Assembly (NCBI GenBank): GCA_009746045.1
Contig: RPFO01000102.1
Location: 1,418,540 to 1,482,539 of the forward strand
DNA length: 64,000 nucleotides
Origin: Mesostigma viride
Taxonomy: Eukaryota > Streptophyta > Mesostigmatophyceae > Mesostigmatales > Mesostigmataceae
Reading direction: 5' to 3'
Part shown: positions 1-11,337 of the stretch, piece by piece
Position numbering within the stretch: the first letter of the stretch is position 1
Layout of the letters: each line of letters opens with the position of its first letter
The notes under the pieces: generated by a model
What the model was told of the DNA's origin: nothing
Seen by the model: the letters and a program-made list of their open reading frames with translations, nothing else
Database searches by the model: none
Program-made: the position numbers and the translations under genes

Positions 1-163
1 GTAGTACGGTAGCCGAATGACATGCCAGTAGGTGTAGTTTCGGGTGCCAGCTGTAGTAGTGTAAAGTGCCAGATGCTGGAGCACCAATGCAGCCCAGTGG
101 GTGGCAGATGCCCCAGGAGTCATAGCCGTAGGTGCCGGTAGGAATCGTTCTAGGTTCCAGTAC

Positions 164-287
164 AGTCATTACCGCGTTAAGATGCGATTTTTAAGGTTGC
201 GTTACCGCTTCAACTTGCGACGCCGGAGTTTGGGCGGCGACCACAACTTGAGCCTGGGTGCCATCGCAACTTAACGCGATAATGACT
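164..287. mobile_element. MITE-like inverted-repeat element (copy 1)
   Basis: Arms of 25 bp at 164-188 and 263-287 are inverted copies of each other with two mismatches; the core is TTACCGCGTTAAGATGCGAT. The 74-bp interior is non-coding. A second smaller element with the same arm core lies at 406-467, so this is a repeated family and not a chance hairpin. No clear target-site duplication was seen, and the superfamily is unknown. Confidence 0.55.
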
Positions 288-405
288 CAATTTGTAGGTG
301 TCAGGCCATTATTGGCCACACAGGAGGCCATTCTTGGCCAAGTCTGGACCTGCTATGTGACGTTTAGGCGGCAAAATATACGCTCCACGGGCGAGCAGAC
401 TTCCC

Positions 406-467
406 GGTTACCGCGTTAAGTTGCGATTCCGAATTTCAGGCGTTGATCGCAACTGAACACGGTAATG
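406..467. mobile_element. MITE-like inverted-repeat element (copy 2)
   Basis: Arms at 406-427 and 446-467 pair over about 20 bp (left TTACCGCGTTAAGTTGCGAT) around an 18-base spacer. The arm core matches the element at 164-287. The element is essentially one hairpin and has no coding capacity. Confidence 0.5.
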
Positions 468-487
468 ACTGTAGTTGTAGTTTCAGG

Positions 488-2196
488 TGCCGGGAGGAGT
501 AGCTATGTGTAATAGTTTATGCTCCATTGGGAATCGGTCTCGGTGTCGGTTGGACTAGTGGACTGGCAGGAGTAGCTTTACATGCTTCTAGGACGAGTAG
601 CATGTCCTGTCCTCAGTAACTGTGCCCCTACTTTTTACGCCCATCGCTTAGCCTCTGCTTACACTCACCGCTTTTGGTGACTTAAATTATTTTTGTGTGT
701 GCGCTACTTACCTCCGCCATAGAGATATCTCGCCTAGAGTGCCATGAGACAAGTTACCCACTTGAATGGTGTAGGCTTCCACTGCCGCGGTCGCCAGCAG
801 TTGCCCTATTCCCTTCAAGCCCTAGATGGCAACGCTCAACCGTCGGTCGAAGCTTCCCCTATCGTAACCAAACTTTACAAAACCCGTGTATAGCTGCTTG
901 ACACCATTTGGGTTTCGCGGGGCAAGACGGTGCAGCAAATGTGTTGATAACCGCTTGCAGACGTTCCTCGGTCATGGAAAACACGAAAAAGTTTGGATGT
1001 TCATGGTCGTTGTGGTGTGGATGTTCGTTGTCTTGTCTTGTGGACAGACAGACCGGTTCACAGGGGAGACCATCGAAACCCTTGGTTTTGTTGCATCAAG
1101 TTGCTGGCTGGTTGATCGGCACCAGTGGTTTATATGTATTGGAGGTGGGTGACAGACGGACCGGCTGGACCCCTGTTGTCACCAAGCTAACTACACTAGT
1201 CAACTTTATCATCTGTTGTTGGTGGACAGACGAACCGGTTGGAAGGGCGGCCCCAGAGCAAGGCGGCGGAGGAGGTGATGGCCGCATTGACTCCCTTGGT
1301 CTACGGGCTGTCCATGTCGAGCTCCAACTTTGGCGGGTACGTGGTATTCATTTCATCTGTATTGTTTTGAATCAGCCACTGTAACTGTGGCTGCCACTTG
1401 AATCAGGCTGTCCATGTCAAGCTCCAACTTTGGCAGGTACATGGGTCCGCTCCGATGAGACAGCATTGTGCGTTATCTCTCACGTACTGCTGCTTGGCGC
1501 TTTTTTTTTTGCGTATCTCACAAAACTCTGGAACTTTGTCTGGACATTTTTTACCTGGTTTTGTTCAGGTACATCGTTGCTGTCCTGAAAGGCGGCTTCA
1601 GCCACAATGACGTTCGCTTTATGCTCTCATCCAAGTCATTGCCTGCGCATGTATGCAATGCCACCCTCTGCCTGCCTAGAGATGGCGCATCAACCTCCAC
1701 CTCGGCATGAATCTGTGTCCCCATTCCGGGCCGACACGTTAGGTTTATGAAACTGTTTTCATATCTCAAGGAATAGTTGTCTTACTTAATATGTTGTTCT
1801 AAGTTAGACAACAAGTATCACGGGTGGTAACTGCAGAAACCACCCCCTATAGTCAGTCCTAGCCAGTATGTATGTGTGCTGTGGCTGCGGGTAGAGTTGC
1901 AGCTAGGAGTGCCAGACTCCAACCTGCCATGAGCATCAGCAACCTGCTACTATATCGCTATTCTAACCACCAAGGGATTCCAAAAGTCTAGACAAATGAC
2001 TTCTTGTAATCATGTAAAGACGGGGCCACGCAGAGCTTCTGTAATGCTTCTTTAATGACATGATGTCCCATTGGGGAGTCACGGAGCATAACCCTTGGAT
2101 TAATGTGAAGAAGCCTATGCTAATCGAACTGGTTCTAGTTGCCTAGCATAGTCTAGAAGGCATGAGCACCTCTTTTTAGGATAGCACACGTCGTTG
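488..2196. other. No gene recognised
   Basis: Reading frames here are short and do not resemble known domains. Two near-identical stretches around 1309-1335 and 1408-1434 (each about 25 bases) form a small direct repeat. Around 2066-2090 a short piece (GGGGAGTCACGGAGCA) matches the 3' end of the TTAA-tailed retroposon at 63335-64000. Nothing else can be supported. Confidence 0.4.
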
Positions 2197-2206
2197 CCTA
2201 TAATAT

Positions 2207-2270
2207 CATAATATATTCATTGAGAATGATAAGTTACGGAGGTGAGAGGGGCATGCAACATAAGGGAAAC
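2207..2270 (-). mobile_element. 64-bp 5'-truncated tail of RLE LINE (family of the 11-16.7 kb element)
   Basis: The reverse strand closely matches the last ~57 bases of the full-length LINE (16695-16752), including the terminal CATTCTCAATG followed by AATATAT. It is flanked by the direct repeat CCTATAATAT at 2197-2206 and 2271-2280. This is a severely 5'-truncated insertion with its target-site duplication intact, and it gives an independent fix on the 3' end of the element. Confidence 0.7.
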
Positions 2271-2288
2271 CCTATAATATAATAACAT

Positions 2289-2459
2289 ATGGCCGATTAC
2301 CACTTGGCCATCCGGCAGGCGACCAAGTAGCAGGAGGACCTCCATGTCCGCGAGTACTTCGCCCACCTCAAGGACCAGCACGGCAAGTACGCCTGGACCC
2401 GCCTGCGTCACGCCCAACGGCCCGCCGGGGGCGCGCAGCCGGCACATCACCTAAAAACG
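2289..2459 (+). pseudogene. Coding-like remnant, unknown protein
   Basis: A GC-rich stretch in AT-rich surroundings reads from ATG at 2289 for 13 codons to a TAG, then stays open for about 43 codons of protein-like composition (for example HVREYFAHLKDQHGKYAWTR). The in-frame stop and the lack of a downstream continuation suggest a decayed fragment, possibly from a retroelement or a captured exon. I do not recognise the family. Confidence 0.25.
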
Positions 2460-5400
2460 GCCTTTTTTGTTACATGGGGTCATATCTCCCACACATATAG
2501 TCAGATCGGGGTGCCATTCTGGACTTAAGGTCCCCCTAGGACCCTGTTCACATCACATAAATTGGGGGGCCAACTGACCTATTTTTAGCATCAAACCGTG
2601 ACGTGGAAAAGTGCAAAAAACGATGTTTTCCAGGCATAAGGAGGCATAGCAGCCACACACAAGTAGTAAATGCAGTCCAATTCAGCTGGAAATGGTCATG
2701 CTTATTAATTTATATCCAAAGACAAAAACCGCCCTTAAGTATGCAATGTAGGACCAAACTATGTGCTATAATTCTGGCATACATGAGCCAAAACACCGTT
2801 TTAGTGCATTATTTTCAAACTTATGAAGCCCCTGCCAGCACATATGCGGCCCAATCATGCCAGAATTCGTCACATTAATAGCACAATACTTGAATTTACA
2901 CTAGAACACAAGTTGGACATATTAGGACCACTGCCGGCCCACTAAAAGTGACGGATGCAAGCAGAAATAGAGCGATTTTTGCAAAAATACTCCATATTCT
3001 GCGCCATTGTCTTGGAAACCTTTGCATTCTTCACTCAATTATCGTCATGGCTGTCATGGGATTCATATACATGCCACTGGGGCTGGATACATTAGCCAAC
3101 ACAGACTAAAAAAGCGATCATCAAGGGACAAAATCACCATCAATCACAGTAGATGCTGGCATTCGGAACAAGCACCATAGTGCCTACAAGCCTCAAGAAG
3201 GGGAGCTTGGCTGACCAGTCGTGCCTGTCGGCTGACCAGTCTCTTTTCTAAACGGGCCCCGCTCGGCAGCACACACAATCTCCTTTGCAGTACTTGGCCC
3301 ACTCTGCTGGGCACCCCTGCTGTGCGTGTCTTATAGCAGCTAATCCAAATATATATCTGCCAGGTGCCTCTCTGCTACATGGAAATACAAAGCGCAATCA
3401 AGGACAGCAGTGGCTTGGGCTGCTATTCAATTGAGCTCAGCACCTAGCTGCTGTACAACATAATTCTGCATCAGTGCCTGTCCTAATTGCGCCCCCCCGC
3501 CCCCTTGCCATCATCGTCATGCTCATCATAGTCTTTGGAACGTGCACTGAACTCCAACCCTTGGACAGTCCATAGGTCATTAAGAATCTGTGCATGTAAT
3601 GCTAGCTCTTCTCAGTTGAACTCATCTACCACCCTCTCATGGTCGTGTCATCTCTCATGTAATCCACCTAGGTTTATCGTGGCCACTGATCTTTCAGCCC
3701 CTCCTGACATCAAAATCTGGGCAAACACACTGTTGACATCGCCCTTCCGTTTTAGCCTGCATGGCTCCTCATGTTTACCCTTATCTCATCCCTCAACACA
3801 CCTAGAACTGTCTATTCATCCCCCTTGCATAGGCGGTGCATAACTGCGGCATGATGGGGGATTGCCAAAAATAGGTGTAAAATGCATGGGATGGCACGGG
3901 GAGGCTCACACTCATCGGTTTACAATCACACTCATGTGCTAACAATGTCCCTCTCTGCTTTTGACACTGCATGCACATGCATTTCCTACCGGCTATATCA
4001 AGCCTTTAGTGTGGTTTGGTGCATCAAGAGAAATGGCAGGTCAGCTGAGTGCATCAGACCACATTTGTGTTAAGTGTACGCTTGCAACGCTGTTTGCCCA
4101 CCGCATGGAGCTCCCCTTTCGGACAGTGGCGCAAGTAGCACTTACACCTTACTCCCAGCCGCTCACCCTGCCCATGCTAGCAACAAGAACAAATGCATGG
4201 TCCCCATCCCAACGTAAGGTGCATCACATGGATGGCCCTGCCATCACCTAGCAGTGTGCCACCCCTCTCCACCTCAACCTACTCTGAAATGCCAGGGCCC
4301 CAACAAACCTTTCAAGACATGGCACTCCTCAAAGAAGGCAACCCCTCAAAGAAGGCGAGGCAGTTTAGGTCTAGGGGGGCTTTGGGTAAGTTAAAAGATG
4401 ATAGAGTTCACTAACACAGGCCACGGCAACGACAACCTGCCTCACCCGCTGCATCCATACATCACAAGCCATAAACTGCACAGCCTGGCATGATTGCCTA
4501 AGGGTCACGTGATCCAAGGTGCCCTTCAGGCTCACCCCAGCACACCGGCCCATCCTCACCACCCCACTGGTCATAGTCATCTACAGTGGCATCAAACTCC
4601 TCTAGGACAGAGTGCAGTAAAGGCAACATAGACGTCCTGACACAATTGAATAAGAACGTGGCTGCTACCTACTGCCCTTAATAAAAAATGTCCATGGCTT
4701 GCACAAATACGCATTCAATTCTTCAAGCAAGCATGCTAACACCTTCACAGCACATCCCAAGGTTTATATCCATCGAGCTTTGTCAACAAGCATGACTTCC
4801 TGATGCAAACTTAGCTGTCAAGCTAGGAGGAGGAAAGCTAGGTAAAGAGGTGAGATAGACCCCCCCACAGCACCTTCCTGCACCAAAACCATGACAATAT
4901 CATCCAGAGCTTGCTAAATACGTACAGCTAACCGGTAGCGGGCGACCTTGCAGTCCAGGTTCAGCGCGAACATCTCGTGTCAGCACCCGGCGGAGATGGC
5001 GGACGCGAACCCACAATGCTATAAAAGCGAGTCATAAGACTATTTCGGGGAGCGGTGAACGGCTTGGAACACCGAAGGTATGCCGCGACAAAAGCCTGAA
5101 GTTTTTCTCGGAAATACACGCCTGGATGTGGATTAGGGCACCGTTGTCGTGCTTGTGCTTGCGTTGCGAGCAGGCAACCAGTGTTTCTTGCAGTGTCGAG
5201 CAGTAACAGATGGTGGCGCGAGAGCAATATGTGACTTTTAAATCATGGCTACACAGCTTACACCTCCGCAGGCATGTTGGAACAAGCCCCGCCATGCCGT
5301 GAGCCGAAAAAAAGGAAGAAACGCATCAAGCAAGGACGGTCGTAAACGTCACTGAAAACAGCAAAATCTGACCTGCCGGCAGGTAATGCGACAGCCTGGA

Positions 5401-5805
5401 AAATGTGATTCGTTTCTCGAAAAACTGATTAGCGCTCGTGAAAGTAGACTTGAAGCCCATTCGGATTCCACCTTTTGGGAATTGTGAGCTTCCAACAAAA
5501 AAGTTTCCCCCACAATTAATAAACATGCATTTTCGCTGCCAATTCCAGATCTGGCCGACACAAAAAATCAGCGTCTCAGTTTGCGAATTATTTTGACGCA
5601 TGAACATACGCGAATAATATCTACCATGCATCATCGCAAAGCAGGAGAGTTTACGCGTCGTTTGCATCCATCGCAGCGACTTAATATGCATAATTGACTT
5701 TTGACTGATATTCCGGCGGACATAGGGTCGACAGCCATGCGAGGTGGAATTTTTCTGGTCCCGTCGTCCTCAACGCGACGCGTTCGCGCCAAAATTCCCA
5801 GGATC
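2460..5805. other. No gene recognised
   Basis: Moderately AT-rich DNA with only short frames, none showing a domain or a convincing exon. The frames on both strands at 5000-5700 lack protein-like composition. No long repeat or mobile element is obvious. Confidence 0.4.
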
Positions 5806-5823
5806 TCATGTAACCGGACGGAC

Positions 5824-6315
5824 CGATTTTAGGTGATGTGGCGCCGCGGACGCTCTCTGGCTCATCGCAGCAGCAGCTCGACCAGTGGTATTCCTCCCAG
5901 TCCCGGCTGCTCGGCGCCCCCCCGCCGCCTCCAGTCCGCCGCTTGGCCCTCTGGCGGCCGCGCGCCTGGCAGTAGCGCCTGCGGACGTCCCTGCGCCGCC
6001 CACGCCGCCCGCCGCTGAGCAGGACAACACGTATCCGGCCCTGACGGAACCCCTGGCCGACCCTAACGAGCTACCGCCGTTCACCGAGCTCGAGCTGAGC
6101 ACCGCCGCCAAGCAACTCGATCCGCTTCTACGCCGCCGTTGGACCTGACCAGCTCCGCCGTTTGGAATCTAACGAGGCGAACAGGGGGAAAAGGTCTGGG
6201 GCGAGTGGAAATGACTCCTCTTCTGAGTCTGCCGAGTCTCAATCACGTTCGCATTCCGACGATGACCCGAGATCTGGGCGTGGAAAGAGTCGCCATAGAT
6301 CGTCTGATTCTTCAT
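5824..6315 (+). CDS. Possible 5' exon of an unrecognised host gene (uncertain, perhaps broken)
   Basis: A sharply GC-rich island. One frame (about 5885-6148) encodes a Pro/Ala-rich segment followed by an acidic stretch containing DPNELPPFTELELSTAAKQL. A second frame then encodes FYAAVGPDQLRRLESNEANR followed by a Ser/Arg/Asp-rich tail up to a possible splice donor (GTATGC) at 6316. The two parts are in different frames, so either a small indel has broken the gene or the exon model is incomplete. No downstream exon was found before the repeats start at 6.9 kb. No function can be assigned. Confidence 0.25.
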
Positions 6316-6935
6316 GTATGCTATTGTTTTATGTAGCATGCATTTTCAGCCAAGCACTGAGGTAGGATTGAGTTTTTATAAGCCTCCCTAGCCGTTGGAC
6401 CATGCCCCATGGCCCACTAGTGGCCATGAAGTCACAACTCAAATTTGTAATCATTGATGTGTATTGAGTATTATGACTTGCGCCATTAGGGTCTACAAGT
6501 TTGTGTACGTTTATCAAAGAGACAAAACGTTTATGCCCAAGGCCCATCGGGTTAAGGCCCAAGGGTGATGGGTAATCAAAATTTGTTGATGCAAGAATTC
6601 CACATAAGAACAAACCACTGCTAAGTTGTTATGTAAGTAGACTAAGGCCAAGTGCCTATATCCCCCCCTGGCCTCCCCACAAGCCTAGGCTGAGGCATTC
6701 AAGCGTATAACACATCACACACAGTGCTCGCAACAAAGCTATGCAAGGTCATGCGCGACCGCGGGATTTTGGTGGCCGAGGTCACTGCGACCGCAGGATT
6801 TCGGGGGCCGAGGTCACCCGCGACTGCAGCCCAAAAACCCTTAGCAAAAACACTGACAACTATAATGCCTTACTGGCATCGCCAAATGTTGTTTAGTTAG
6901 CGCTAATGTTTATGTATTGGTGGCAGGTCTTAATT
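6316..6935. other. No gene recognised; short tandem duplication
   Basis: Contains two adjacent, imperfect copies of a ~37-base motif (about 6757-6830, sharing GGCCGAGGTCAC). No reading frame or mobile-element end is recognised. Confidence 0.35.
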
Positions 6936-7263
6936 TAATTAATTAATTAATTATTAGACACGTGACTGCGTCACGTGAGCATAAGTCCTCAGTGGGAGGG
7001 GAACATGGGATGGAATGGATGGTGTAAGCTATCTAGGTCCTAGTTACAGGGTTGTGGGCATCGCGGCCCGAATCGCTGTGAATGCCATACGCGGTCACAC
7101 GCGGAGCCCCCCCAGACGTGGGGGTGGTCTCCTTCATCACTACTTGCCATCTATCCTTGCGTACCATCGATCTGCCTCCATATTACAGACAAAACAGGAG
7201 GCTGCCCGGGTGTGAGCCCGTCACTTCTAGTGTAGCACATGCCCATGCCGAGTCTATCACGAA
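6936..7263 (-). mobile_element. 3' fragment of RTE-type LINE with (TTAA)n tail (copy R1)
   Basis: Reading the minus strand, the sequence ends in the perfect hairpin CACGTGAC-GCA-GTCACGTG followed by repeated TTAA (6936-6957). It matches the 3' region downstream of the reverse transcriptase remnant at 19872-20170 along its whole length, and parts of 38224-38442 and 40232-40392. It is non-coding 3' UTR; homology to the 20-kb copy ends near 7263. Confidence 0.7.
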
Positions 7264-7820
7264 AGCGGGCGGGCTTCAGTAGTAGGACTGGCGGCAACCA
7301 GGTAGTATACCTCCTCCTATATGGCAGGGTCCCCTTGTCCAGTCACAAACCACTGGCATAGTGGCATTATAACTTGCACGCGCCCCGCACCGACGTGGCG
7401 CGACCCGGACCTATTTGACACAATAAGTAATTGCTTGTTGAGGATGCAGGGCTTCTGGGATTATCTGTATACTCCGCGCCCGCATGATAGACAAGGAGAA
7501 ATGGGCTGCCGTCTGCGATAAGCCGCACCTTCCTGAGGGGCATGCTCTTGTTTTCTCCCCACGGGCTCCGCGGCCCTTTGCTAGATCGAATGCAGGGTAG
7601 AAGTCTGCAGATGGACGGGTTGTTGCCCCTGAGGATAGCCGCTACTGACTAACATCTCCGGCACTGACCTCGTCTGCCATTATGTACAGTAGAGGACAGC
7701 TTAGATGAGGATTATATCCCCCTCTAGCGCACTGTCTAGTGACTATATTCTGATCTGCGCTAGTGACTATATGATTGGGGCATGTATGCAGACGATATTT
7801 GTAACTTTCGTGTAGTTATT
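7264..7820. other. No gene recognised
   Basis: Unique-looking DNA with only short frames of no recognisable family. It lies between an RTE 3' fragment and an ACTT-tailed retroposon end. Confidence 0.35.
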
Positions 7821-7821
7821 T

Positions 7822-7956
7822 TTCTAATGAGATTAGCATAGTACTCCGTGGCATGCCCATGCGCATGACACGCAAGTACTTACTTCCTAGCTTACTTACT
7901 TACTTACTTGTAAACTTACTTACTTACTTACTTACTTACCGTTACTTACTTACTAA

Positions 7957-8035
<79 letters not shown>

Positions 8036-8055
8036 ATACTTACTTACTTACTTAG
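7822..8055 (+). mobile_element. 3' end of an (ACTT)n-tailed retroposon, with long microsatellite tail
   Basis: A ~55-base segment with the core AGTACTCCGTGGC and GCATGACACGCAAGTACTTA is followed by about 180 bases of ACTT repeats (7876-8055). The same core followed by ACTT units occurs at 19682-19790, and in reverse at 59288-59345. A conserved end joined to a variable tetranucleotide run is typical of non-LTR retroposon tails, so I read the microsatellite as the tail. No coding part is preserved. Confidence 0.55.
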
Positions 8056-8120
8056 GTCCAGAATCCAGATATTCAATAGGGTCAGTTGCGTGATTTTGAC
8101 GTATTGCTGTACATATATAT

Positions 8121-9640
8121 TTAAAAAATATAATTACTTACAGCAGAGTGAAATCACTCAAACCAAAGCAAACGCCCAGCTATAATAAACCTATATACAG
8201 AGCCATGTCAAAGCTCTATACTACGATAAGACCAATGGAAACGCCTAACGGGAGGAACCTAATAGCCCTGCTGCACCGCAAAATCAGCCCGCGTACGGCG
8301 GAGCATGATGTCAGCCATGGCCCGAGTCAGCGCCACCGACAAGCGCTGACGCCAATATGACGTCCAGGTCCGCGCCGACCATGGGGCCCGCTGGCCCTCC
8401 AGGTCCAGCCGGTCCTCCCGGAGCCGGCAACACTCCTTGAAGAAGGCGGAGGTCAGGGGCCCCATGGCCCCAAACTCCTCCAGGACAAAGGGCACCACAC
8501 GATGGTGCCCGACGTCGCCGTAGGCCAGGAGCTTGGCCCGCTCCGCCCGGTCCGCCGTGTAACCTGCCGTGAGGGAGGCCCCAGCCACGTGGCTAAGAGC
8601 CAAGGGCCGCGCCACCGAAACGTCGATAAGCAGATGCCGGCCACCCCCCTCAAAGTCCAGCACCACGATGTCAGGCCGGTGGTTGGGGGAATAGAAGGCT
8701 GCCAGCGCCATCCGCATCCTCGGACCGGATGTTCGCGTGAGGGAAAACCGACCGAATCATGGCGAGCACCACCGTCAGGAGGACAGTGTGCAAATACAAA
8801 TACCAATTCTGATTCTGTTGGCCCCCCATGCAGGCAAGGTAGTGAGTCCCCGTGGGATCCAGCGGCTGCCCACAGCTACCGCAAGGCCGCCCGGCCGGAA
8901 CCGAAGAGGCTGTGGGGCAAATAGCTGGTGCCGGAGCGCCACCGAGTAGTGGCTGGGAGCTAAGGCGAATGGGGGGGCCATGGGAAGAGCACGAAGGTAC
9001 GCCGAGCCCACACTCCGCAAGGAAAGCGAGAACAGCCACGCACGTCCCTGGGCGTTGAGGTCCGCGAAAAGAGCCATCCAATCAGCCGTGTGCAGAATAC
9101 CCGCGTAGGTTTTCTGGTGTTTATCGATGACGCGAGCAGGGAATGCGGCGGGAGATTGAACGGAGGCGACCGAGGGAGTGCCGCGAGGGAGGTGGCGCTG
9201 TACCGCCTGAGCGGCACGGACGGGAGAACAGGCCTGCTGGATCTCAGCATAGGCCTCCTGGATGGCGGTGACGAAGGGCAAAGGGCTGCTGGGGTCCAGG
9301 AGGTCAGGCGCTGCCGTTGCCAAAAGGGGCAGGAGCCGGCAGCTTTCCGCCCACGACTGAGCGACGGAGCCCTGCAAAAATGCTGCTGGGGCCAGCCGGG
9401 CGGCACGAGTCAGACCACAGCCACCCATCCGTGCAGGCAGGGAGGCAATGCGAATAGCATGTGGCGGGAGGTCGGGGCCCGGGACCAGCTGCGCCAAGGC
9501 CGACTGGATGCGTTCGTCGTGGCCCTCGGCGGCCAGCCGGACCTGATCGAGCCGGAAGAGCGCCCCGGAGCCAGTGAACGACGCGAGGGTGAGCGCAAAA
9601 CCACAGAAGCAGACACTTGGTCTGCGAATCATGAAGGCGC
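8121..9640 (-). mobile_element. RLE LINE copy A, 5'-truncated and frameshifted
   Basis: The minus strand encodes the C-terminal third of an RLE-type LINE protein. It holds the end of the RT/thumb region (frame 9632-8775), then in a shifted frame the CCHC knuckle, and then RPDIVVLDFEG...LLIDVSV of the endonuclease (8717-8259). Frameshifts lie near 8900 and 8700, so it is dead. The ~138-base 3' UTR ends at 8121 next to TA repeats. The direct repeat GCTGTACATATATAT at 8106-8120 and 9641-9655 is its target-site duplication. It belongs to a different subfamily from the full-length copy at 11054-16752: the proteins are similar but the 3' UTRs are unrelated. Confidence 0.85.
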
Positions 9641-9655
9641 GCTGTACATATATAT

Positions 9656-9970
9656 TAAAAATATAATTACTTACAGCAGAGTGAAATCACTCAAACCAAA
9701 GCAAACGCCCAGCTATAAACCTATATACAGAGCCATGTCAAAGCTCTATACTACGATAAGACCAATGGAAACGCCTAACGGGAGGAACCTAATAGCCCTG
9801 CTGCACCGCGAAATCAGCCCGCGTACGGCGGAGCATGATGTCAGCCATGGCCCGAGTCAGCGCCACCGACAAGCGCTGACGCCAATATGACGTCCAGGTC
9901 CGCGCCGACCATGGGGCCCGCTGGCCCTCCAGGTCCAGCCGGTCCTCCCGGAGCCGGCAACACTCCTTGA
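9656..9970 (-). mobile_element. RLE LINE copy B, strongly 5'-truncated
   Basis: Nearly identical to the 3' ~315 bases of copy A (end of the endonuclease frame plus 3' UTR). It is inserted beside copy A at the TA-rich end and is followed at once by TATATATATGGCC and copy C in the opposite orientation. Confidence 0.8.
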
Positions 9971-9983
9971 TATATATATGGCC

Positions 9984-11039
9984 CCCTCGCGGCACTCCCT
10001 CCGTCGCCTCCGTTCAATCTCCCGCCGCATTCCCTGCTCGCGTCATCGATAAACACCAGAAAACCTACGCGGGTATTCTGCACACGGCTGATTGGATTGC
10101 TCTTTTCGCGGACCTCAACGCCCAGGGACGTGCGTGGCTGTTCTCGCTTTCCTTGCGGAGTGTGGGCTCGGCGTACCTTCGTGCTCTTCCCATGGCCCCC
10201 CATTCGCCTTGGCTCCCAGCCACTACTCGGTGGCGCTCCGGCACCAGCTATTTGCCCCGCAGCCTCTTGTTCCGGCCGGGCGGCCTTGTGGTAGCTGTGG
10301 GCAGCCGCTGGATCCCACGGGGACTCACTACCTTGCCTGCATGGGGGGCCAACAGAATCAGAATTGGTATTTGTATTTGCACACTGTCCTCCTGACGGTG
10401 GTGCTCGCCATGATCCGGTCGGTTTTCCCCCACGCGAACATCCGGTCCGAGGATGCGGATGGCGCTGCCTTCTATTCCCCCAACCACCGGCCTGACATCG
10501 TGGTGCTGGACTTTGAGGGGGTGGCCGGCATCTGCTTATTGACGTTTCGGTGGCGCGGCCCTTGGCTCTTAGCCACGTGGCTGGGGCCTCCCTCACGGCA
10601 GGTTACACGGCGGACCGGGCGGAGCGGGCCAAGCTCCTGGCCTACGGCGACGTCGGGCACCATCGTGTGGTGCCCTTTGTCCTGGAGGAGTTTGGGGCCA
10701 TGGGGCCCCTGACCTCCGCCTTCTTCAAGGAGTGTTGCCGGCTCCGGGAGGACCGGCTGGACCTGGAGGGCCAGCGGGCCCCATGGTCGGCGCGGACCTG
10801 GACGTCATATTGGCGTCAGCGCTTGTCGGTGGCGCTGACTCGGGCCATGGCTGACATCATGCTCCGCCGTACGCGGGCTGATTTTGCGGTGCAGCAGGGC
10901 TATTAGGTTCCTCCCGTTAGGCGTTTCCATTGGTCTTATCGTAGTATAGAGCTTTGACATGGCTCTGTATATAGGTTCATAGCTGGGCGTTTGCTTTGGT
11001 TTGAGTGATTTCACTCTGCTGTAAGTAATTATATTTTTA
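9984..11039 (+). mobile_element. RLE LINE copy C, 5'-truncated and frameshifted
   Basis: The plus strand encodes the end of the LINE protein from PRGTPSVASVQS onward, through the CCHC motif and the RPD...D endonuclease core, to the stop at 10906. It then carries the same 3' UTR as copies A and B, ending ...TAAGTAATTATATTTTTA. At least two frame changes (near 10260-10290 and near 10540) break it. The direct repeat ATATATATGGCC at 9972-9983 and 11040-11051 is its target-site duplication. Confidence 0.85.
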
Positions 11040-11162
11040 ATATATATGGCCTTGGATTTTGAATGCGGCTTTCCCGTTAGTTGTGGCTCCACCGCTCCAG
11101 TTTTCTAGGCTGACATGATGAACCGACGGGGGTTCCTGGATTGAGACACGTTTTTTTCTCCA

Positions 11163-11337
11163 TGCACAGCTGAAAAAACCTGCGCCGAGGTGCCGCGGTG
11201 CCGCGGCCGCCCCGCGTTGGGGGGCTGCCGCCCCCCAAACCCCCCGCTTGGGGGGCACGCCCCCCAAACCCCCCGCGTCCGCATCTCGCTCTCCCCCGGG
11301 CCGCGCTTCCGGTTCCGTTGTTTTACGCACCTCCCCC
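11163..11337 (+). other. 5' leader of the RLE LINE: G/C-run repeats
   Basis: Contains two consecutive GGGG...CCCCCCAAACCCCCCGC blocks (about 11218-11275) that can pair into strong G/C hairpins just ahead of the first ATG at 11338. They could stall scanning or act as a structured RNA element; this is inference. Confidence 0.4.

Noticed and set aside
695-1610. Overlapping short frames (68-158 aa)
   Set aside because: No domain, Cys/Trp-rich chance translations.
2217-2450. 77-aa minus-strand frame
   Set aside because: Runs through a LINE 3' tail and the antisense of the better plus-strand coding-like segment.
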